Shown piece after piece: positions 8,450-16,462 of a DNA stretch of 64,000 nucleotides. The stretch spans positions 1 through 64,000 of the forward strand of contig CAYMLO010000044.1 in assembly GCA_964390905.1 (NCBI GenBank). Reading direction: 5' to 3'. The position numbers and the translations under genes were made by a program. The stretch comes from JAFGLZ01 sp964390905 (lineage in GTDB: Bacteria; Planctomycetota; Phycisphaerae; UBA1845; JAFGLZ01). The notes beneath the pieces were generated by a model. It saw nothing but the letters and a program-made list of their open reading frames with translations. It was not told the DNA's origin and made no database searches. Positions within the stretch are counted from its first letter, which is position 1; the number at the start of each line of letters is the position of its first letter.

Positions 8450-8479
8450 TTGCACACCGGGCGTATCCACGGCTATGAT
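8450..8479 (+). promoter_or_regulatory. Candidate sigma70 promoter for the legumain-like peptidase gene
   Basis: TTGCAC (8450-8455), 18 nt spacer, TATGAT (8474-8479), giving a leader of roughly 105 nt before the ATG at 8593. The rest of the 366 bp divergent gap (8227-8592) shows no gene. Confidence 0.45.
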
Positions 8480-8592
8480 CCAGTAGGGGATGTGGGGAAA
8501 CTGCATGGTGGCCGATGGGGGCCCCGCCTGTGGCGTCGATGGCGCCGCCCCGATGAATGATGTGGCTTTGACCCGCTATGGAGGTGGATTGC

Positions 8593-9948
8593 ATGTACTG
8601 CAGATCGCGCGAATCTCATCAGGGCCTCCCCGTCCTGGCGGCCGGGCTGGTCGTTGTCCTGGCGGCCGGGCCTGCCCGGGCAGGCCTGGACCCGAACTAC
8701 TCACAGCAGTACCCGACCGGCGGATACGGCATCGTGATCTGCGGCAACAGCCACGTGGAATACGGCATCATCGACGACACCATCAAGGCGATGCTGCTCG
8801 GCGCTTACCTGACCCTCACCGACACGCTCAACTTCGATCCCAACAACGTCTGGGTCCTCGTTGATTGGGGCACCAACGTCGGGAACTGGACCCAAGGCCT
8901 GTTCGACGACCTGCCGGCCACCGAGGCGTACGTGGCCAGCACGTTCCAGACGATCGGCCAACGAATGTGGAGCGATCCGTGCACCCCGGACAACCTCGTG
9001 GTCATCGTTGCCGGTCATGGTGGAGACGGCATCGGGTCAAACCCGTCCAGCATGCAGGTGCAACTGGCCGACGGGATGATCTGGGATGACGACTTCGTGT
9101 CCGACTGCTTCAACGAAATCAACATCGGTCCCAGCGGCAGTCCCATCGAGCGGCTCGATCTGGTGCTGACGATGTGCTTTGGTGGCGGGCTCATCGACGA
9201 CTTCCGCGACAACTTCCACGCCCTGCGCGGCACCACCTGGCCCAACGCCCGTCATGTCGCCATCCTCACCGGCGGCGACGGCTTCGATATCACCACGGGG
9301 TTCTTCGGCCTGCAGCTGCTCAGGGCCATCGACGGGCAGCTGCCGATGGAAGACCTGAACGGCGACGGCGTTTTCAGCATCTTCGAGTACTACAGATCCG
9401 CCGCCTTCTACGATTTCACGAATCCAGAGCCCACCGTGCCCCCCTACACGCCCTACATCCCCGACACCCTCTACGTGGCGAGTAACAGCTACTGGGGCTA
9501 CGGCGGCTACGCCGAGCACCCGCTCTACTACGAATGGAACGCACCGGTCACCCTCAGCCTCGAGTTCGTAAACGGCGGGTGGGGAGAGGTGACGTGCGAT
9601 CCAGAGCCGGACGATCCGAACTTGATGCAGTATCCCGCCGGCGCCCAGGTGCAGCTGACCGCCACCCCCGACGACGGCAAGGCGTTCGTGCACTGGGAGA
9701 TCTACGACGCCAACCACCCGGGCGACGCCAACCACGCCGCCCTCGACGCCAACGACGTTCTGAGCCTGGCGATGGATACCGACCGCCAGGTCGTCGCAGT
9801 CTTCAAGTGCGGCAGCGGCGCCGAGCAGGCGCTTCCGCTGCTGGGAATCAGTGCGTTGCTGTGCGGGATCATCTCCCGGCGCCTCAGGGGCCGACAGGGC
9901 GGGTCGCCCGCGACCGCGGAGCGGGTCGCGGATAGCCCACCACAATGA
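8593..9948 (+). CDS. Secreted clan-CD cysteine peptidase, legumain (C13)-like, with InlB-type repeat and C-terminal helix
   Basis: 451 residues from the ATG at 8593, preferred because GGAGGT lies 7 nt upstream; an ATG at 8578 has no such site. The signal peptide ends near AAGPARA. Residues ~44-240 match the C13 plan: a strand GIVICGN, a helix where legumains have the HQADV region, His142 in VAGHGG and Cys195 in LTMCFGG, the clan-CD His-Gly and Cys dyad. An Asp-rich NGDGVFSIFEYY segment follows, then a beta module like divergent InlB B-repeats (~residues 310-400), then a hydrophobic helix and Arg-rich end that would anchor it. Likely cell-surface Asn/Asp-type protease or transpeptidase. Specificity is not known. 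Confidence 0.72.
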   Translation: MYCRSRESHQGLPVLAAGLVVVLAAGPARAGLDPNYSQQYPTGGYGIVICGNSHVEYGIIDDTIKAMLLGAYLTLTDTLNFDPNNVWVLVDWGTNVGNWTQGLFDDLPATEAYVASTFQTIGQRMWSDPCTPDNLVVIVAGHGGDGIGSNPSSMQVQLADGMIWDDDFVSDCFNEINIGPSGSPIERLDLVLTMCFGGGLIDDFRDNFHALRGTTWPNARHVAILTGGDGFDITTGFFGLQLLRAIDGQLPMEDLNGDGVFSIFEYYRSAAFYDFTNPEPTVPPYTPYIPDTLYVASNSYWGYGGYAEHPLYYEWNAPVTLSLEFVNGGWGEVTCDPEPDDPNLMQYPAGAQVQLTATPDDGKAFVHWEIYDANHPGDANHAALDANDVLSLAMDTDRQVVAVFKCGSGAEQALPLLGISALLCGIISRRLRGRQGGSPATAERVADSPPQ

Positions 9949-9967
9949 TGCGCATGCGCAGAACGCA

Positions 9968-10029
9968 GCAAAAAAGGGGACATTGTACTTTTCCACAAGG
10001 CGCGTTGAAAAAGTAGAATGTCCCCTTAT
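9968..10029. repeat. Hairpin repeat, type B copy 1
   Basis: 62 bp with arms AAGGGGACATTGTACTTTT and AAAAAGTAGAATGTCCCCTT around a short GC-rich loop. Almost identical to copy 2 at 10958-11020: one A more in copy 2 and two substitutions in the loop. This palindrome type (GGGGACATT...AATGTCCCC) is familiar from repeats associated with Y1/REP-type transposases in many bacteria; no transposase is present here. Confidence 0.85.
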
Positions 10030-10327
10030 CTAGCCAGATGCCGAAGGTGGGGTGAGGGAAGCGATCTTCTCCGCACCGTTGAACATCGAGGGATTCCTCA
10101 GCCGACGATCATGCTACCCCTTGACACGGGAACGGAGTCGGGCCCCAATCAGATTCGGCTTGGCCCTGTCAGGGGCCGCTGGGGCGTGAAGGCGACGATG
10201 GTGTGCATGCACGGGCTACTGGGCGATCTCGGCACGTGGCTGCTGCGCTGCTATGCTGCGAGCCAGCAGCGATCGGGGAGTTGTGCGGATCCGCAGATTC
10301 ACCGTTCGGCAAGGAAGGAATGGTCAT
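10030..10327. other. Non-coding stretch between repeat B1 and the kinase gene
   Basis: No convincing gene. Frames open here have no ribosome-binding site and no recognisable protein. The stretch belongs to the segment bracketed by the two type B repeats and may hold the kinase promoter, but I see no clear -35/-10 pair. Confidence 0.5.
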
Positions 10328-10948
10328 GTGATCTACTTCGTTGGTGGGCCCCCAAGGGTCGGCAAATCGATCGTAGCCACGGAGATTACGAGGCGGCGTG
10401 GCATCAGCGCCGTTTCGACTGACTCTTTGGGGGCCGTACTGGAAGCCGTTGTAGACCCGGAGGCAGTTCCAGGCCTATTCGCCGTCAGCCGGTTCAATGA
10501 GATGGCTGAAGCAGACAGGATAGAACTGCTGGTAGGGAATCCGAGCAAGCGTATCGACTACCAGCTAGAGGAGAGCGCAGCGGTCTGGCGAGCCGTAGAG
10601 CCGTTTGTCTTGAGGGAACAAGAGGAAGGTCGAGATCTGGTTGCCGAAGGCGTTGCTGTTCTTCCCCATTTGGTCAATCAGCTTGTGGGCGTTGATTACC
10701 GGGCGGTGTTTCTGGGAAATCAGGCACATCCGCAAGAGCACAACACCAGAACAAGTGCCAAGCAGAACCAGGATGACTGGATGCGCCATGCCAGCGATGA
10801 ATATGCTGGTGCGTTCGCGGCCTTTGTGGCAGAGATGAGCCGCTACATCGAAAGTGAGGCCCGCAGATACGGCCTTGAGTATCTAGAGCTGGAAGCAAGG
10901 TCATTCAATGATGCCGTGGCGGAGGCGGTGAACTCGTTGTTGGGGTGA
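10328..10948 (+). CDS. P-loop nucleoside/small-molecule kinase-like protein
   Basis: 206 residues from a GTG at 10328, chosen because AAGGAAGG lies 9 nt upstream and the protein then opens with IYFVGGPPRVGKS, a Walker A motif at the extreme N-terminus as in shikimate-, adenylylsulfate- and 2-phosphoglycerate-kinase-like enzymes. Hydrophobic strand YRAVFLGN lies near residue 130. Substrate unknown. Its base composition is visibly lower in G+C than neighbouring genes, with more A-ending codons, and the gene is bracketed by two nearly identical type B repeats, suggesting horizontal acquisition. It ends 10 bp before the second repeat. A toxin-type kinase is possible but no partner gene is seen. 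Confidence 0.7.
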   Translation: MIYFVGGPPRVGKSIVATEITRRRGISAVSTDSLGAVLEAVVDPEAVPGLFAVSRFNEMAEADRIELLVGNPSKRIDYQLEESAAVWRAVEPFVLREQEEGRDLVAEGVAVLPHLVNQLVGVDYRAVFLGNQAHPQEHNTRTSAKQNQDDWMRHASDEYAGAFAAFVAEMSRYIESEARRYGLEYLELEARSFNDAVAEAVNSLLG

Positions 10949-10957
10949 TTCAGAGCG

Positions 10958-11020
10958 GCAAAAAAAGGGGACATTGTACTTTTCCAGAGGGCGCGTTGAA
11001 AAAGTAGAATGTCCCCTTAT
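10958..11020. repeat. Hairpin repeat, type B copy 2
   Basis: 63 bp near-copy of the repeat at 9968-10029 in the same orientation. Its right end runs into a 13 bp direct duplication TCCCCTTATCCGC (11012-11024 and 11025-11037). The first HigA-like codons begin immediately afterwards. Confidence 0.85.
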
Positions 11021-11039
11021 CCGCTCCCCTTATCCGCTG

Positions 11040-11318
11040 CGACGTCCGAGCAAGGGCCAGCAGCAGTATCTCGAAACGCTCTCGGTACTGGTGGAAGCAT
11101 ACGAGAACGACCAGCACGCCCTCGACCGCGGCCAATCACCGCTCGAAATCCTGAAGCACCTGCTCGACAGCAAGAGCATGAACGCCTCTCAGCTCGGCGA
11201 GCTACTCGGGAATCGCTCACTGGGCTCCAAGATCCTGCGAGGCGAACGGGGACTGAGCAAGGGGCACATCCGTACGCTGGCCAAGCGCTTCACGGTGAGC
11301 CCTGCCGTCTTCCTGTAG
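11040..11318 (+). pseudogene. higA-like: 5'-truncated HigA-type antitoxin
   Basis: About 92 codons resembling the C-terminal two thirds of HigA/XRE-type antitoxins: a helix QYLETLSVLVEAYEND, then LEILKHLLDSKSMNASQLGE and the helix-turn-helix ending IRTLAKRFTVSPAVFL, the usual family C-terminus. The normal N-terminal ~40 residues are missing; the frame instead continues backwards into repeat B2, where the only start is a TTG at 10974. I infer that insertion of the repeat, or recombination at it, removed the 5' end. No HigB-type toxin is adjacent. DNA binding by the remaining domain is conceivable if it is expressed. Confidence 0.72.
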
Positions 11319-11418
11319 GCATCCCAAGGATCGCAGCCTGAGACGTTGCCTGCCGAGCGCGCCGATTCCCATCGTCGAGCAGGCGAGCAAGATCGACTTG
11401 GGGCCTGAGACAATGCGA

Positions 11419-11655
11419 CTAACGACGGTGATGGTGTCTGTCCATGTGACGGTGCCTATCCCGGTCCAGGTCCCTGTGCGGGTGCCTGCATCTGTCGAGG
11501 ACGACCTTGCGGTTGCGGTGACGGCCGCAGTCATGGTTGTGCCGCACGATGATCATCCTCTCCCTCCGCTCGTTACCACACCCCGGCGTCGTGGCGACCA
11601 AGGCAACCGCGCCAACAACAACGATAGCAGCTTGCAGCAAACGTAACAGTTTCAT
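11419..11655 (-). CDS. Small His/Arg/Asp-rich lipoprotein
   Basis: 78 residues. The ATG at 11655 is chosen because AAGGAG lies 7 nt upstream and the product begins with a clean lipoprotein signal, MKLLRLLQAAIVVVGAVAL, followed by TTPGC (Cys26). The mature ~53 residues are extremely polar: two more cysteines and blocks such as HNHDCGRHRNRK and DRDRHRHMDRHHHRR. An exported, lipid-anchored His-rich tail suggests metal binding (zinc, copper or nickel) or an acid-sensing role, but that is inference. No metal-transport gene is next to it. The unusual composition could also reflect repeat expansion. Confidence 0.6.
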   Translation of the reverse strand: MKLLRLLQAAIVVVGAVALVATTPGCGNERRERMIIVRHNHDCGRHRNRKVVLDRCRHPHRDLDRDRHRHMDRHHHRR

Positions 11656-11863
11656 TGGAGTCTCCTTCCCAACGGGCATCAACCGGGCGCCTGTCGTCCC
11701 CCCTCTCGGTTTCTCCTTCGCTTTCGCTGACTGCCCTTTGAGGTCGTCCTTCCCGACCACCCCGTCCCCGTTGATCGCAAAGGGCCTATGCGTTTCCTTC
11801 GGCCGTCCCTAACGAGCCCGGTGCACGACAGGCTGGTTCCGTCTGCGATATCACTCGTTCGGA

Positions 11864-12154
11864 TCAGGCAAAACGGAGTTCCAGTGAGCAAGAGTCCTTC
11901 GACTCCCCGCTGGAACCTGCCGTCAATGCACCGGCTGCGCCCTGTGAGCGTTCGGCTGCAACTTCGTCTTGACCCTCCTCTTCGCTGAGCCAGTTGAGGA
12001 TGTCATCCTCAGTCGGGGGCGGCGGGATCTTCTTTGCGACGCGGAAGACCATGCCGCATTCCCCGCATCTGGCGCGGCGTCCCGTGGTCTTGGCCAACAC
12101 GCGGTAGGACCTGCGACACTGCGGGCAGACACATGTGATTCGTTTGGCTCTCAT
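11864..12154 (-). CDS. MJ0042-type zinc-ribbon protein
   Basis: 96 residues from the ATG at 12154. The N-terminus is a zinc ribbon, CPQCRRSYRV followed by ARCGECGMVFRV, the MJ0042-type finger widespread in planctomycetes and proteobacteria. An acidic helix TEDDILNWLSEEEG follows, then a Ser/Ala-rich tail. A GAAGGG lies somewhat far upstream (about 13 nt). No membrane segment, so cytoplasmic. Probably a small regulatory or nucleic-acid/protein-binding module. It is transcribed in the same direction as the His-rich lipoprotein downstream, 208 bp away, but co-transcription is unclear. Confidence 0.65.
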   Translation of the reverse strand: MRAKRITCVCPQCRRSYRVLAKTTGRRARCGECGMVFRVAKKIPPPPTEDDILNWLSEEEGQDEVAAERSQGAAGALTAGSSGESKDSCSLELRFA

Positions 12155-12478
12155 TGTTCGCTGCCCTTCCGGTTGCGCAAGAGCACCGGGCATGTCCGTC
12201 ATCCCGCCCGTTTGCTGTTGGGCCGCAGGCACCATGCCTCGGCACAATAGTAGACACATGTAAATTATTAACGTTAGGAAATAGTTGGCCGATGATCACC
12301 ACCGGCGAGGAGCTGCCCTTCCCAGAACCCCGTTGTTATTCGCCGAAAAGGACTTACGCTTTCCGCTGGGTCGTGCCTGAACCTGCCCGATGCACGATGG
12401 GACTGTGGCCGCTTTGGGCACACCAACAGGTTCGGGACGGCAAGAATGGGTCTCGACACATGCCCATTCTGTGGCATG

Positions 12479-12502
12479 TTATGCCTACTTGAACAGGCAT
12501 AA
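12479..12502. other. Perfect 8 bp inverted repeat in an otherwise empty stretch
   Basis: TTATGCCT-acttgaac-AGGCATAA. This is the only structure I can support in 12155-12582, a 428 bp stretch without genes between the zinc-ribbon protein and the IS3 remnant. It could be an operator, or a hairpin near an old insertion end. Confidence 0.4.
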
Positions 12503-12582
12503 GGTGACCCACGGTAGGCATCGATCTCGAACGAGTCTTCCGCACCCCCGCACGAATCGCTGTCCTCCGCGCGTTGTGGAAG

Positions 12583-12720
12583 TGGCCTGCCCCCCGGAAC
12601 TTGATCCAGTCGCTATGAGAGTCTCTGCTGTCCAGGCATTGGGCATGGAGGCTACGCATGGGGCGCAGGCGGCATTCCCCGGAGCAGATCATCGCCAAGC
12701 TGCGTGAGGCCGGCATCGAA
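12583..12720 (+). mobile_element. Remnant of an IS3-family element: left end plus 5' tip of orfA
   Basis: At 12658 an ATG preceded by GGAGG opens MGRRRHSPEQIIAKLREAGI, the characteristic N-terminus of IS3-family OrfA (HTH_Tnp_1). The match stops after about 21 codons, 50 bp before the 3' end of the tad operon. Seventy-five bases upstream, TGGCCTGCCCCCCGGAACTT at 12583 looks like an IS3-type terminal sequence at the expected distance. No OrfB or right end is present, so this is a dead fragment left by deletion. Confidence 0.68.
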
Positions 12721-12772
12721 GCTCAGCGTTCCGCGCGTAGAATGCCAGCATCCCTCCCACCTCGGGCTTCGT

Positions 12773-13714
12773 CTACAGCCCCTTCGTGTTGCCCAGCGTG
12801 CGGATCATCTGCAGCGCCGCCGGGCCGGCCAGGACGACGCCGATCGCGGGGAAGATGAACAGGATCAGCGGGAGCATCAGCTTGACGGCCGTCTTCTGGG
12901 CACGCTCTTCGGCGGCCTGACGGCGCTTGACGCGCATGTTGTCGGCCTGGTTGCGCAAGGCCTTGGCGATGCTGGTTCCGAACCGCTCGGCCTGCGTGAC
13001 GATGGCGACCAGGCTCTTGATCTCGGGCACGCCCGTTCGCGTGGCCATGTGGTCCAGCGCTTCGGCCCGGGGCACGCTCATCTGCGTCTCGAGCGTGGTG
13101 ATCGTGAATTCCTCGGCCATCTCCGGGTGCACCATCGCCATCTCGTCGCCGACGCGTTGGATGGCGGCGTCGAGCCCCAGGCCCGCCTCCACGGAGATCA
13201 CCATCAGGTCCAGCGAATCGGGAAGCCCCTCGCGGATTTTCTGCGTGCGTTCCTTGGTCGCCAGGTACAGCCAGATGTTGGGCAACATGAACCCGATCCC
13301 GGCCGCACACGCACCGATGCCGAATATGTGCTGCGTCGGATGCCCGCTGCCCCAGGTCAACAAGAGCGCCGCCGCCGCCAGCCCGACGCCCAGCGTCGTC
13401 TTGCTTGCCAGGAAGAACGTTACCACCGATTCCCGTCGGAAGCCCGCGTTCGACAACCGGACGCGGAGGTTGCTCATCTCCTCGTCGCTTTTGGGCATGA
13501 TGGGCTTGACAGCAATCGGGGCGACCCGCTTGACCAGATCCGAGGCGGTCGAGTGCTTCGATTCCTTTCGGGCCGGGCTCCCTTCGGTTCCCTGCTTTCC
13601 CTTCATGCGGCGAAGGACCGCGTCTTCCTCCTCATCGCGGGAGGGCCAAAGTGCGTACGCAATCATCGCGGCACTCACGACGACCATCACGCCGATCACT
13701 AACAGCTCAGCCAT
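12773..13714 (-). CDS. tadC: Tad pilus inner-membrane platform protein TadC
   Basis: 313 residues. A type II secretion F-domain protein: an N-terminal helix (residues 3-23), a charged linker, two helices near 100-150, then the cytoplasmic four-helix F domain (LPDSLDLMVISVEAGLGLDAAI, GTSIAKALRNQADNMR) and two C-terminal helices around LMLPLILFIFPAIGVVLAGP. Forms the inner-membrane core with TadB and couples the CpaF ATPase to Flp assembly. GGAG lies 8 nt before the ATG. Last gene of the tad operon, 54 bp after tadB; its 3' end abuts the IS3 remnant. No obvious terminator follows. Confidence 0.92.
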   Translation of the reverse strand: MAELLVIGVMVVVSAAMIAYALWPSRDEEEDAVLRRMKGKQGTEGSPARKESKHSTASDLVKRVAPIAVKPIMPKSDEEMSNLRVRLSNAGFRRESVVTFFLASKTTLGVGLAAAALLLTWGSGHPTQHIFGIGACAAGIGFMLPNIWLYLATKERTQKIREGLPDSLDLMVISVEAGLGLDAAIQRVGDEMAMVHPEMAEEFTITTLETQMSVPRAEALDHMATRTGVPEIKSLVAIVTQAERFGTSIAKALRNQADNMRVKRRQAAEERAQKTAVKLMLPLILFIFPAIGVVLAGPAALQMIRTLGNTKGL

Positions 13715-13768
13715 CTCTATGACTCCTAACAGCCCCGCGGAATCCGGCGGGCCGTTCGCGCGACTCGG

Positions 13769-14779
13769 TCACACCTTGATGTTGACGATCTTCTTGATCA
13801 TCGCGAAACCCATGAGCTGCATGATGCCCGCTCCGAAGAGCATCATCCTGCCCGTTTCGTCGTACAGGAGCATGCCGGCGTACTTGGGGTTGATCTGCGT
13901 CTCAGCCAGGAACACGACGATCGGCAGGGCCAGAAGCACGTAGCCGCTTAGCCGGCCCTCCGCCGTTAAGGCCTTGACCTGCCCGAACAGCTCGATCCGA
14001 CCGCGGATGATCGAGCCGATCTTGTCCAGGACCTCCGCCAGATCACCACCGGTCTGCCGTTGGATCTGCACCGCGGTTACGAAGAAGCGAACGTCGAGCG
14101 AGCCCACGCGGTCCGCCATGTTCCGCAGCGCCTCTTCGATCCGGATGCCGAGGTTTTGCTCGTGGAAGGCCCGCCCGAACTCCGTACCGGCCGGATCGGG
14201 CATCTGCTCGCTCACGAGGTGAATCCCGCTGGCCAACGAATGCCCCGCCCGCAACGCCTGGCTGATCAGCTCGAACACGTCGGGAAGCTGTTCGACCAGC
14301 TTGTTCATCCGTCGCTTGCGAATGAACACGAGGCCCAGGATCGGCAGAACCAGGGCGCCGCCGGCTGCTCCCATCGCCGCGATGATGCCCATCTTGAGCA
14401 GGTACATCCCGAACCCGGCAAGCAAGCTGAGCCCGAACAGGTTGATTAGCATCCGGCTGGCGTCCCAGTCGACGTTGGCCTGATCCAGCATCCGCTGGAT
14501 CTTGGGAACGAACCCGAGCTTTCCCACGGCCGAGTCGAGCGTGCCCTGTTGGAGCTCCATCGCCCGTCGCCGCAAGATGCTCTCCCGGCTCGTTTCGTCT
14601 TTGCCGTCCTTTGGGGCCGTCCCACCGCCCTTGAGCCGGTCTATCAGCTTCTTCTCGCCGGCCGAGCGAAGGTCTCGAAAGAGCTGAAACAGCCCGAAAC
14701 TCACCAGCACGCACCCAGCCATGGGCAGGATTACGAAGATCACGCCCTGGATACTGCTGGCCATACCTGCCGCTAACAT
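13769..14779 (-). CDS. tadB: Tad pilus inner-membrane platform protein TadB
   Basis: 336 residues with an N-terminal helix (~residues 11-32), a linker, two helices near 110-150 and the T2SS F domain (QLPDVFELISQALRAGHSL, RQTGGDLAEVLDKIGSIIRG), ending with a pair of helices. Partner of TadC in the pilus platform at the inner membrane. GGAGG lies 7 nt before the ATG. Located 61 bp downstream of cpaF in the same operon, the order found in most tad loci. Confidence 0.93.
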   Translation of the reverse strand: MLAAGMASSIQGVIFVILPMAGCVLVSFGLFQLFRDLRSAGEKKLIDRLKGGGTAPKDGKDETSRESILRRRAMELQQGTLDSAVGKLGFVPKIQRMLDQANVDWDASRMLINLFGLSLLAGFGMYLLKMGIIAAMGAAGGALVLPILGLVFIRKRRMNKLVEQLPDVFELISQALRAGHSLASGIHLVSEQMPDPAGTEFGRAFHEQNLGIRIEEALRNMADRVGSLDVRFFVTAVQIQRQTGGDLAEVLDKIGSIIRGRIELFGQVKALTAEGRLSGYVLLALPIVVFLAETQINPKYAGMLLYDETGRMMLFGAGIMQLMGFAMIKKIVNIKV

Positions 14780-14840
14780 CGCATATCCTCCACCGCCATC
14801 AGGCGTTGGCGCTTCAAGCGCGCTCAGCGCGCGACCGGGC

Positions 14841-16352
14841 CTAATCGTCCTTGTCCGACATCAGCACCGCGCGCTCAAACATGTCAGGATCCACACTAGC
14901 GCCATGGGCCTTGAGGCGTTCCAGAAAGCTCGGGCGAATGCCCGTCGCCTCGAAGTGCCCGAAGGCCTTGCCGTTCGAATCGATGCCTTCCTGAACGAAT
15001 TTGAAGATGTCCTGCATGGTGACGATGTCGCCCTCCATGCCTTGGACCTCTGTGACGTTGCAGACCTTCCGAGGGCCGCCGGTCAGCCGATTGGCGAGGA
15101 TGAGCAGATCCACTGCCGAGGCGAATTGCTGGCGAATCGCGCGGAGCGGCAGCTCGAATCCGGCCATCATCACCAGGGTCTCGATTCGCTGCACCGCGTC
15201 CCGCGTGGTGTTGGCGTGGATGGTCGTCAGAGAACCGTCGTGCCCCGTATTCATCGCCTGCAGCATGTCCAGGGTCTCCGGGCCCCGGCACTCACCCACG
15301 ACGATTCGGTCCGGACGCATTCGCAGACTGTTGATCAGCAGATCCCGGATGGTGATCCTGCCCTTGCCCTCGATGTTGGGCGGGCGCGACTCCATCCGCA
15401 CGACGTGGGGCTGGCGAAGCTGCAGCTCGGCGGCGTCCTCGATCGTCACGATCCGCTCGTCTTCGGGGATGAAGCTGCTGCAGTTGTTCAGCAGCGTGGT
15501 TTTACCCGAGCCGGTTCCGCCAACGATGATGATGTTCAGCCGCGCGTGGACGCAGGCCTCAATGAAGGTGATCATCTCGGGCGTGCAGCTCTTGAAGTTG
15601 ACGTAGTCATCCCAGGTGATCGGATCTGTGCCGAACCGCCGGATACTCATGGAAGGTCCGTCGATGGCCAGCGGCGGTATGACGGCGTTGACGCGGCTTC
15701 CGTCGGGCAGACGCGCGTCGACCATCGGGCTGACCTCGTCACACCGGCGACCCACCCGGCTGACGATCTTGTCGATGACGTGCATCAGGTGCGCGTCGTC
15801 CTTGAATTGGACGTCCGTCAGTCGAAGCTGTCCCCCTTTCTCGATGTAGATCTGCTGAGGCCCGTTGACGAGAATGTCGCTGATCAGAGGATCGTTGAGC
15901 AACACCTCCAGCGGTCCGAGCCCGAACGTCTCGTTGAGAATCTCCTCGACCAGCCGTTGTCGCTCCGTGTGATTGAGCAGCGCGTTCTCACGCTCACTCA
16001 ACTCGGTGACGACCTCGCGAACCTGCTCGCGGATGTCCTCGTCGTCCCCCGACATCCTCGCCAGGTCGAGCTTGTCCACCAGCTTGCGGTGGATGGTCGT
16101 CTTGAGCTCGTTCCACTGGTCCAACCGCTCCTTCCTGACCTTGCTCTCTTTCTTCGCTGCGGTCTTCTCCTTGGCAGGGGGCGCTTTCTCGGCAATGGCC
16201 GTCGCCGCGGCGGGCGCCTTCAGCGCGACTGGTTTGCTCGTGGCGGAGGGAGTTCCTGGCCGCGCAGGCGCGCTCGGGCCGTCGGTCGCTACCGGTGCGG
16301 ACGGGGGGGTCACTTTGAGAGGGGGCTTCGGCTTGCTGAATCTGCCAAACAC
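14841..16352 (-). CDS. cpaF: Tad pilus assembly ATPase CpaF/TadA
   Basis: 503 residues from a GTG at 16352, chosen because AAAGGA lies 9 nt upstream and the product opens VFGRFSKP as CpaF proteins often do; a longer frame would overlap cpaE. A Pro/Ala/Lys-rich ~80-residue linker precedes the conserved secretion-ATPase region. Motifs: Walker A IIVGGTGSGKTTLLNN, Asp box TIEDAAELQL, Walker B region RIVVGECRGPETLDMLQAM and the His box GSLTTIHANT. Hexameric cytoplasmic ATPase powering Flp pilus assembly. Separated from cpaE by 110 bp, the widest gap in this part of the operon. Confidence 0.95.
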   Translation of the reverse strand: MFGRFSKPKPPLKVTPPSAPVATDGPSAPARPGTPSATSKPVALKAPAAATAIAEKAPPAKEKTAAKKESKVRKERLDQWNELKTTIHRKLVDKLDLARMSGDDEDIREQVREVVTELSERENALLNHTERQRLVEEILNETFGLGPLEVLLNDPLISDILVNGPQQIYIEKGGQLRLTDVQFKDDAHLMHVIDKIVSRVGRRCDEVSPMVDARLPDGSRVNAVIPPLAIDGPSMSIRRFGTDPITWDDYVNFKSCTPEMITFIEACVHARLNIIIVGGTGSGKTTLLNNCSSFIPEDERIVTIEDAAELQLRQPHVVRMESRPPNIEGKGRITIRDLLINSLRMRPDRIVVGECRGPETLDMLQAMNTGHDGSLTTIHANTTRDAVQRIETLVMMAGFELPLRAIRQQFASAVDLLILANRLTGGPRKVCNVTEVQGMEGDIVTMQDIFKFVQEGIDSNGKAFGHFEATGIRPSFLERLKAHGASVDPDMFERAVLMSDKDD

Positions 16353-16462
16353 GCGTCTGTTCCTTTCCAAGGAGGCCGTCACCGCGGCAACCGCGGCCGC
16401 CTTGCGTCCCTTTGCTGTCGCCACCGACCTCCAGTTCGCGCCCTCAGCGCGAGCATCGTGGC

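Noticed and set aside
10018..10422. 134-codon plus-strand frame starting in repeat B1
   Set aside because: Starts within a repeat, no ribosome-binding site or recognisable protein, and it overlaps the better-supported kinase gene.
11398..11646. Plus-strand frame with alternating Val/Pro pattern
   Set aside because: The regular pattern is the mirror of the His/Arg/Asp-rich minus-strand lipoprotein, which has the ribosome-binding site and lipobox.
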